Notes under the pieces: model-generated
The model's input: the letters and a program-made list of their open reading frames with translations, nothing else
What the model was told of the DNA's origin: nothing
Databases searched by the model: none
Translations under genes and position numbers: made by a program
Assembly (NCBI RefSeq): GCF_900156175.1
Contig: NZ_FTMV01000016.1
Coordinates: forward strand, 62,001-126,000
Reading direction: 5' to 3'
Source of the DNA: Janthinobacterium sp. TND4EL3
GTDB taxonomy: Bacteria; Pseudomonadota; Gammaproteobacteria; Burkholderiales; Burkholderiaceae_D
DNA length: 64,000 nucleotides
Shown: positions 58,944-64,000 of the stretch, one piece after another
Layout: every line of letters starts with the position of its first letter
Position numbering within the stretch: the first letter of the stretch is position 1

Positions 58944-61448
58944 ATGAACGATCGCAGCACATTCCATTCCTCCACGCGCTTGCGCGCACCGGGCCTGTTG
59001 GCCATGAAACCGCTCGCCCACCTGGTGCATGCGCTGTGCCTGGGCGCACTGGCCGGCCTGGCCGGCGCGCCGGCGCTGGCGCAAACGGCCGGGCAGGCCG
59101 AGGCCGTGCGCCGCTATGCCATCCCGGCCGGGCCGCTGGAAGCGACATTGAATCGGCTCGGGCGTGAAGCGGGTTTGCTGCTCGCCTTTGGCTCAGCGAC
59201 AACGGAAGGGCTGCGCAGCGGCGGCGTCAGCGGCAGTTATACGGTGGACGATGCGCTGGCGCGGGCGCTGGCCGGCACGGGACTCGCCGCCGTGCGCACG
59301 GCCGGTGGCGGCTATGCCTTGCGCGCCGCCACCGCGTCCGCCACCGGCGCGGCGGCTGATGGCGTGCAGACGATGGCGCCCGTGACCGTCAGCGCGCAGG
59401 GGGAAGCGGAAAACCCCTGGGGCAAGGTCAGCGGCTATGTGGCGCGGCGGGCCAGCACCGCCACCAAGACCGATGCTTCCTTGCTGGAGGTGCCGCAATC
59501 GGTGTCCGTCATCACGCGCGACCGCATGGATGACCAGGGCGTGCGCACCCTGAACGACGCCATCCAATACACGGCCGGCTTGCGCAGCAACACGGCAGGC
59601 GCCAATCCTGCCGACGACAGCCTGTCGTTGCGCGGCTTCAGCCAGTTTTCAGGCGCGTTCTACCTTGACGGCATGCGCCTGATGCCCATGGGGACGCTGG
59701 GTTTCTTCGGCGTGGAGCCGTATGGCGCCGAGCGCGTGGAAGTGCTCAAGGGGCCCTCGTCCGTGTTGTACGGCCAGAATGCGCCGGGCGGCATCGTCAA
59801 TTTCGTTGCCAAGCGCCCCACGGCGGACCAAGTGAACCAGGTCGAACTGTCGCTCGGCAGTTACGCCCGCAGGCAGCTGGCCCTCGACGTGGGCGGCAAG
59901 CTGGCCGACGACGGCAGCCTGCAGTACCGTCTGGTGGGGCTGGCGCGCCAGGCGGACCAGCAGATCGACTACATGAAGGACGACCGTTATTATCTGGCGC
60001 CCAGCCTGACGTGGGCGCCAAGCGCCCGCACCAGCATCACCTTGCTGGGCTTTTTCCAGAAGAATCGCGCCATGCAATCGTCGAACGTGCAGTGGGAGGC
60101 CTTGAACGGCAGCAATCCCAATGGCCGCCTGCCGCTGACGCGTTTCCTGGGGGAGCCCGGCTTCGACCACGAGGAGACAAGCGTCGCCTCTGCCGGCTAC
60201 GCGGCGCACCACACGTTTGACGGCGGATGGACGGTCAGGCAGAATTTCCGCTACCTGCACGCGGATAACCATGAGCAGTATATGTTTCGTTATGGCAATT
60301 TAATCGACCATGCGATCAGCAACCGCGAGATCGATACGCGCGACGGCAAGGGCAGCGTGTACTCGCTCGACACCAGCGTGACGGGCCAGGTGGCGATGGG
60401 CGCGCTGCGCCATGAGGTCGTTGCCGGCATCGACTACAGCCGCAGCAACACTTCGTTCAGCTCGTATATCGCCGACGGGCCGCAGATCGATATCTACCGC
60501 CCCGTTTACGGCAGCGCGCTGGACCTGGCGGCGCTGGCGCCCGATGCCCTGCGCCGCGAACGTAACCGGCAGCTGGGCGCGTACCTGCAGGACCGCATGC
60601 AGTACCGAAGCTGGGTCTTCACCGTGGGCGGGCGCCAGGACTGGACGCGCCAGGAGCAGCGCAATCTGCTGGTATCGCCGTCGAGCACGACTTTGCGCAA
60701 GCCCAGGGCATTCACGGGCCGCGCCGGCATCACTTATCTGGCGGCGAACGGCCTGGCGCCTTACGCCAGTTACAGCGAATCGTTCTCGCCCGTCTCCGGC
60801 GCGGACCGCCTTGACCGTCCGTTCGAGCCGGAAACGGCCCGCCAAGTGGAGGTTGGCGTGAAATACGCGCCTGGCGCGCATCTTTCCGTGACTGCCGCCG
60901 CATTCGAACTGCGCCGCCAGAACGTGCTGACGACGGATCCGGATGACCCGAATTTTTCCATCCAGCAGGGAGAGGTGCGCTCGCGCGGCATCGAGCTGGA
61001 AGTGGCGGCGCAGCCGAATAGCCAGCTGAAACTGCTGGCGTCCCTGACCTACAATCCCCTGACGGTGACGAAGGCGAATCCGGACATGTGGGGCACGAAC
61101 GTGCAGGGCAAGTCGCCCTATGAAGTGCCCAGGCAGATGGCTTCCGCGTGGGCCGACTACGCCTTTGCCGGCAGCTTGCGCGGCCTGTCGGCCGGCGCCG
61201 GCGTGCGCTACATCGGCGCCAGCTGGGGCGATGCGGACAATACCTTCCAGGTACCCGCGTTCACCTTGGCCGACCTGTCGCTGCGCTATGACCTGGGCAA
61301 GGCACGCAGCGACTGGCGCGGCCTGAGCGTGGGCATGACGGTCAAGAACCTGTTCGACAAATACCATGTCGCCTCGTGTTTCTCGGCGCGGGCCTGTAAT
61401 TATGGCGAGCAGCGCAATGTCGGTGTGCGCGTGGCCTACCTCTGGTAG
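58944..61448 (+). CDS. TonB-dependent siderophore receptor with signalling (STN) domain
   Basis: A protein of 834 residues: signal peptide ending ALAQTAG; N-terminal STN secretin/TonB signalling domain (YAIPAGPLEATLNRLGREAGLLLAFG through VDDALARALAGTGL); plug with ASTATKTDASLLEVPQSVSVITRDRM and GGIVNFVAKRP; a barrel ending in NVGVRVAYLW, with the final aromatic residue required for BAM assembly. The STN domain marks it as a transducer signalling to FecR. It likely takes up a ferric siderophore made by other organisms or encoded elsewhere. ATG at 58944 follows GAAGG by six bases. Confidence 0.93.
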   Translation: MNDRSTFHSSTRLRAPGLLAMKPLAHLVHALCLGALAGLAGAPALAQTAGQAEAVRRYAIPAGPLEATLNRLGREAGLLLAFGSATTEGLRSGGVSGSYTVDDALARALAGTGLAAVRTAGGGYALRAATASATGAAADGVQTMAPVTVSAQGEAENPWGKVSGYVARRASTATKTDASLLEVPQSVSVITRDRMDDQGVRTLNDAIQYTAGLRSNTAGANPADDSLSLRGFSQFSGAFYLDGMRLMPMGTLGFFGVEPYGAERVEVLKGPSSVLYGQNAPGGIVNFVAKRPTADQVNQVELSLGSYARRQLALDVGGKLADDGSLQYRLVGLARQADQQIDYMKDDRYYLAPSLTWAPSARTSITLLGFFQKNRAMQSSNVQWEALNGSNPNGRLPLTRFLGEPGFDHEETSVASAGYAAHHTFDGGWTVRQNFRYLHADNHEQYMFRYGNLIDHAISNREIDTRDGKGSVYSLDTSVTGQVAMGALRHEVVAGIDYSRSNTSFSSYIADGPQIDIYRPVYGSALDLAALAPDALRRERNRQLGAYLQDRMQYRSWVFTVGGRQDWTRQEQRNLLVSPSSTTLRKPRAFTGRAGITYLAANGLAPYASYSESFSPVSGADRLDRPFEPETARQVEVGVKYAPGAHLSVTAAAFELRRQNVLTTDPDDPNFSIQQGEVRSRGIELEVAAQPNSQLKLLASLTYNPLTVTKANPDMWGTNVQGKSPYEVPRQMASAWADYAFAGSLRGLSAGAGVRYIGASWGDADNTFQVPAFTLADLSLRYDLGKARSDWRGLSVGMTVKNLFDKYHVASCFSARACNYGEQRNVGVRVAYLW

Positions 61449-61457
61449 CGCGCGGCC

Positions 61458-61841
61458 TTACGCCGCATCAAACCAGGCGCGCAGTTCATCCCCGGCGCGC
61501 TGCGCCGTCGCCTGCGTCAAGGTCAGCACGATGACCTTTTCCCGCGCCGGACGAAGGTGCCCATCGCTGCCGGCCAGCTCGATGGCTTGCCCGAAGCTCG
61601 TGTAGCAGGCGCCGAACTCCTGCGGGCATTGCTGCACGATGCGCGCCGCCTTGCCGGCGTTGCGGTCCGCCAGGTTGACGATGGGATTGCCGTCATTGAA
61701 TGGCTGGCCGTTGGCAAAGCTGGTGCGCAGATACGGCGCGCACCGGCCGTCGAGGAAGGCCAGGCGCGCCTGCCAGTACGCCTCAACCGCCGCATACACG
61801 GCGTGGTCCTCGAGAAAATCGGCAAACAGGAAGTCGTCCAT
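61458..61841 (-). CDS. Protein of unknown function paired with a coiled-coil membrane protein
   Basis: A 127-residue soluble protein beginning MDDFLFADFLEDHAVYAAVEAYW, with CAPYLRTSFANGQPFNDGNPIVN in the middle and a C-terminal segment with PAREKVIVLTLTQATAQRAGDEL. Unrecognised family. A GGAGG site precedes the ATG. It lies 14 bases downstream of the coiled-coil membrane protein gene on the same strand and converges with the TonB receptor gene. The long frame reading further upstream is a shadow of the neighbour. Confidence 0.6.
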   Translation of the reverse strand: MDDFLFADFLEDHAVYAAVEAYWQARLAFLDGRCAPYLRTSFANGQPFNDGNPIVNLADRNAGKAARIVQQCPQEFGACYTSFGQAIELAGSDGHLRPAREKVIVLTLTQATAQRAGDELRAWFDAA

Positions 61842-61855
61842 GGTTTGTCCTCCGG

Positions 61856-63592
61856 CTAGATGCCGAACACTTTCAGGATCGCGTCCGTCATCCCCTCGAA
61901 CCAGCTGCCCGCCTTGCCCGGTTGCTTGCCGTGGCGCGGGGTTTCTTCGTACAGGTAGACGCCGTGGGCGCCGTCGAAACGGTCGTTGAGCAGCGCCTGC
62001 TGGCCGCGCAGGTAGGGCAGGAAGGTTTCGCTGCGCATCGTCGAGTACAGCACGTCGGTAGTAAAACCCAGGGTGGCGGACTGGCTGATGGAGCGGCCCT
62101 GGCCCGCGCGCTCCAGGCGCACGCCGCGGCAGCCGCGCACGATCAGGGTGACGGGGCCGCGAAAGACGAGGAAGCGCAGCTGCAGGGTGAGCCAGGCATG
62201 CAGGCTGCCCAGGCGCCAGTGGCTCGACATCGCCAGCGGCCGGTCCGCGTCGCAGACCAGGCCCACCAGCCCCCGTGGCTGGAACACGAGGGCGCTGCCG
62301 GCCGGCAGGTGCACGACGGCCACTTCCAGCAGCGGGTCGTCGCTGGCGGAAATCGTCACGGATGCCGTGGCGTCGCTTTCGAGCCGCGTCAGCGCCACCA
62401 TGCCGGCGGCCAGGCTCGTCAATGGAAAGCGCCAGTCCAGCAGCCACTGCGTGCGTTTATGCGTGCTGACGGGCGACGATTGCAGGTACTCGGGATGGAT
62501 CAGCATCCGCTGGCCCGGCTGCAGCAGCAAGCCCTGCGAGACGGCGGAAATGCGCGACTGGCCATCGGGCGGCAGGGGGAGCGCAATGGCCGGCACGTTG
62601 AGCGCGTGCGCGATGGACAAGGGCTTCAGGCGCGAAGCGATGGGCGCGAGCACGAAGTAAAAGAAGGCCTTGATGGCGACGGGCAGCACGATGGCCGACA
62701 GCACCAGCAGGGCGGCCGTGGGACCGTAGCGGGCGAACAGTTCGCGCAACGCACGCCACCAGTTGTCGCGCAGCTGTCCTTCCATCGACGCCATGGCATG
62801 GCCCAGGTCCTGCAGGCGCGCCTCGACGCGTGCCTGGTCAACCTGGAAGGGCGCCAAGCTGCCGGCGCCGGCAGCGGTCAGGCGCTGGCGCTGCGCCATG
62901 TAGCGCTGGTAGGCCAGCGCGTTGGCCTCGCGCAAGCGCGCTTCCTCTGCCTGCAGCGCGGCCATTGCCGCGTGCGGCGTCGTGCCGGGGAGGCGCGCTT
63001 GCAGCGGGTGTGCCTGCGCCAGTTCCTGTTGCCGGGCCAGGTTGCCGGAAAGTGCCTGGTAGGCTTGCCGGTGTTCGTCGTGCAGGCGCAGCAGCGCCTG
63101 GCGGGCGCTTTCATTGCCGAGGGCGATACGCAGCGACTGCAGGTAGGCGCGTTCCTGCAGCAGCAATTCGATGCGGATGTGCTGCTCGGCCTGCCTGGCG
63201 ACGGCGTTGCCGAGATCCTTGCTGGTGGGTAATGCCAAGGTGAAGGACCACGCCGTTGCCGTTTGCCGCAGCGCAAGCAGCGCCGCGTCGATATGCGCGA
63301 TGCGCGCGGCGATGGCCTGGTCGGACGCCTGGCGCAGCGCGTCGACGCGCGCCTGCGTTTCCCCGCTCAGTGTTGCCTGGCGGACGCCGGCCTGGCTTGC
63401 CGCATCGCGCAACATGCCGAGCCTGGCTTCTCCAGCCTGAAATTGCCGCGCCTGCTCCAGCAGCGCATGACCTGCCGCAAGGATGGCAAGGAACAGCAGG
63501 AATTGCAGGACATGGCGGCTGATGAAGCGCAGCAGGGAAGCGAGTAGGAGGCGCAATGGTCGGCTAAATAAGACTGGCGGTGGCGGCCGCAA
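61856..63592 (-). CDS. Membrane protein with long coiled coil and beta-rich C-terminal domain, unknown function
   Basis: A 578-residue protein: N-terminal helix (about residues 20-42), a long Gln/Ala/Glu/Arg-rich coiled coil (about 48-275), a second hydrophobic segment (about 290-320), and a beta-rich C-terminal domain with QPGQRMLIHPEYLQSS, AAGMVALTRLES and RGCRGVRLERAG. The C-terminal part resembles AIM24-like beta domains, but this is tentative. The start is TTG at 63592, which lies directly before the helix; no better one is seen. It is the first gene of a two-gene unit. I do not know a function. Confidence 0.7.
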   Translation of the reverse strand: MRPPPPVLFSRPLRLLLASLLRFISRHVLQFLLFLAILAAGHALLEQARQFQAGEARLGMLRDAASQAGVRQATLSGETQARVDALRQASDQAIAARIAHIDAALLALRQTATAWSFTLALPTSKDLGNAVARQAEQHIRIELLLQERAYLQSLRIALGNESARQALLRLHDEHRQAYQALSGNLARQQELAQAHPLQARLPGTTPHAAMAALQAEEARLREANALAYQRYMAQRQRLTAAGAGSLAPFQVDQARVEARLQDLGHAMASMEGQLRDNWWRALRELFARYGPTAALLVLSAIVLPVAIKAFFYFVLAPIASRLKPLSIAHALNVPAIALPLPPDGQSRISAVSQGLLLQPGQRMLIHPEYLQSSPVSTHKRTQWLLDWRFPLTSLAAGMVALTRLESDATASVTISASDDPLLEVAVVHLPAGSALVFQPRGLVGLVCDADRPLAMSSHWRLGSLHAWLTLQLRFLVFRGPVTLIVRGCRGVRLERAGQGRSISQSATLGFTTDVLYSTMRSETFLPYLRGQQALLNDRFDGAHGVYLYEETPRHGKQPGKAGSWFEGMTDAILKVFGI

Positions 63593-63678
63593 TGGCCCTC
63601 GATGCGTATCGGTCAGCAGGGCCGTCCGATACGCGCCGCCTGATTTTACCGCACCGCCGCCATGGCAGTGCAGTTCGA

Positions 63679-64000
63679 TCAGCCGCGGTGAATCATCGCT
63701 TCGTTGACGGCCTGGACAACCTGGTTCAGGTATTCGCGGTTCTTGGTCATGAGGGCGCGAGTTTCACCGGCAGAAGTGGCCAGCAGCACATGGTAGACGG
63801 GCTTGACCAGGAACAGGACGGCGAGACCGAGGCCCAGCAGTACCAGGCCAAACATGAAGCTGGAGCCAACCATGACACCGAGGCCAACCAGTGCAAGGAT
63901 GATGCCAAGCGCGCGCGGCGGCTTTTTCTCAAACGGCTTGACCGACGTCACGTTGCTCATGGCATAGGTCTGGCCGCCGCTGACAAAACGGGCGTTGGTT
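63679..64000 (-). CDS. DUF6232 family membrane protein (5' end outside window)
   Basis: The last 107 codons of a DUF6232-type protein, cut by the window end. Residues reading ARFVSGGQTYAMSNVTSVK, two hydrophobic helices in a GLGVMVGSSFMFGLVLLGLGLAVLFLV-like stretch, then the conserved YHVLLATSAGETRAL and a final NEAMIHRG. The frame stays open upstream of the internal ATG at 63960 to the very edge of the window, with family-type sequence, so that ATG is not the true start. Function unknown. Confidence 0.8.
   Translation of the reverse strand, partial: TNARFVSGGQTYAMSNVTSVKPFEKKPPRALGIILALVGLGVMVGSSFMFGLVLLGLGLAVLFLVKPVYHVLLATSAGETRALMTKNREYLNQVVQAVNEAMIHRG

Noticed and set aside
61842-62447. 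Upstream extension of the 127-residue gene on the minus strand
   Set aside because: It overlaps the coiled-coil membrane protein gene and shows only Arg/Pro/Ala-rich shadow sequence.

Overview
The window is one contiguous stretch of a high-GC (roughly two-thirds G+C by eye) betaproteobacterial chromosome. The gene content (class I PhaC with PhaR, a secreted lipase with a Lif-type foldase, MSHA-type pilus genes, RimO, Mfd, BamD, RluD and YaaA in tightly packed small operons) and the protein style suggest Burkholderiales, family Oxalobacteraceae, most like Janthinobacterium or a close relative. This is inference from family knowledge; no 16S or tRNA gene lies in the window.

Region 1 (1-11,029) is most of an MSHA-type type IV pilus locus, all on the plus strand. 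Its order is mshG (5' end outside the window), a prepilin in the mshF/mshB position, the major pilin mshA, an intrinsic terminator, mshC, D, O, P, then mshI, a PilN-like gene, J, K, L (secretin), M (ATPase) and N (TPR). The pilin block precedes the assembly block, the reverse of the Vibrio order, and no mshQ is seen. Most genes overlap by 1-16 bases.

Region 2 (11,030-17,115) is accessory: two small uncharacterised proteins, a Fes/BesA-type esterase, a DUF2625 protein, a secreted NTF2-like protein, and a TonB-dependent receptor behind an AT-rich leader. The receptor is followed by a tiny secreted protein with a CX3C-X9-CX3C cysteine hairpin; this pair is the best candidate for an undescribed system.

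Region 3 (17,155-37,291) is mainly housekeeping: HD-GYP-like protein, methionine-type aminotransferase, PIN protein, yaaA, bamD, rluD, pgeF, phaC-phaR, rimO, metC, a membrane serine hydrolase, serB, mfd and a 5'-nucleotidase. Two copies of a 100-bp repeat with AAAACC/GGTTTT ends lie here, one before phaC and one at the end of the 5'-nucleotidase gene.

Region 4 (37,292-49,096) is sensory and secretory: two tandem chemoreceptors, a c-di-GMP phosphodiesterase with a decayed GGDEF motif, a large winged-helix/NB-ARC regulator, a lipase with its foldase, and a TetR regulator.

Region 5 (49,099-64,000) holds PBP1A, a 195-bp palindromic MITE-like element, an OPT transporter, a two-gene unit (AAC(3)-fold acetyltransferase plus an alpha/alpha-barrel protein), a small unknown protein, a GNAT enzyme, a Fur-box-controlled FecI/FecR/TonB-receptor operon, a two-gene unit of unknown function, and a DUF6232 gene cut by the window end.
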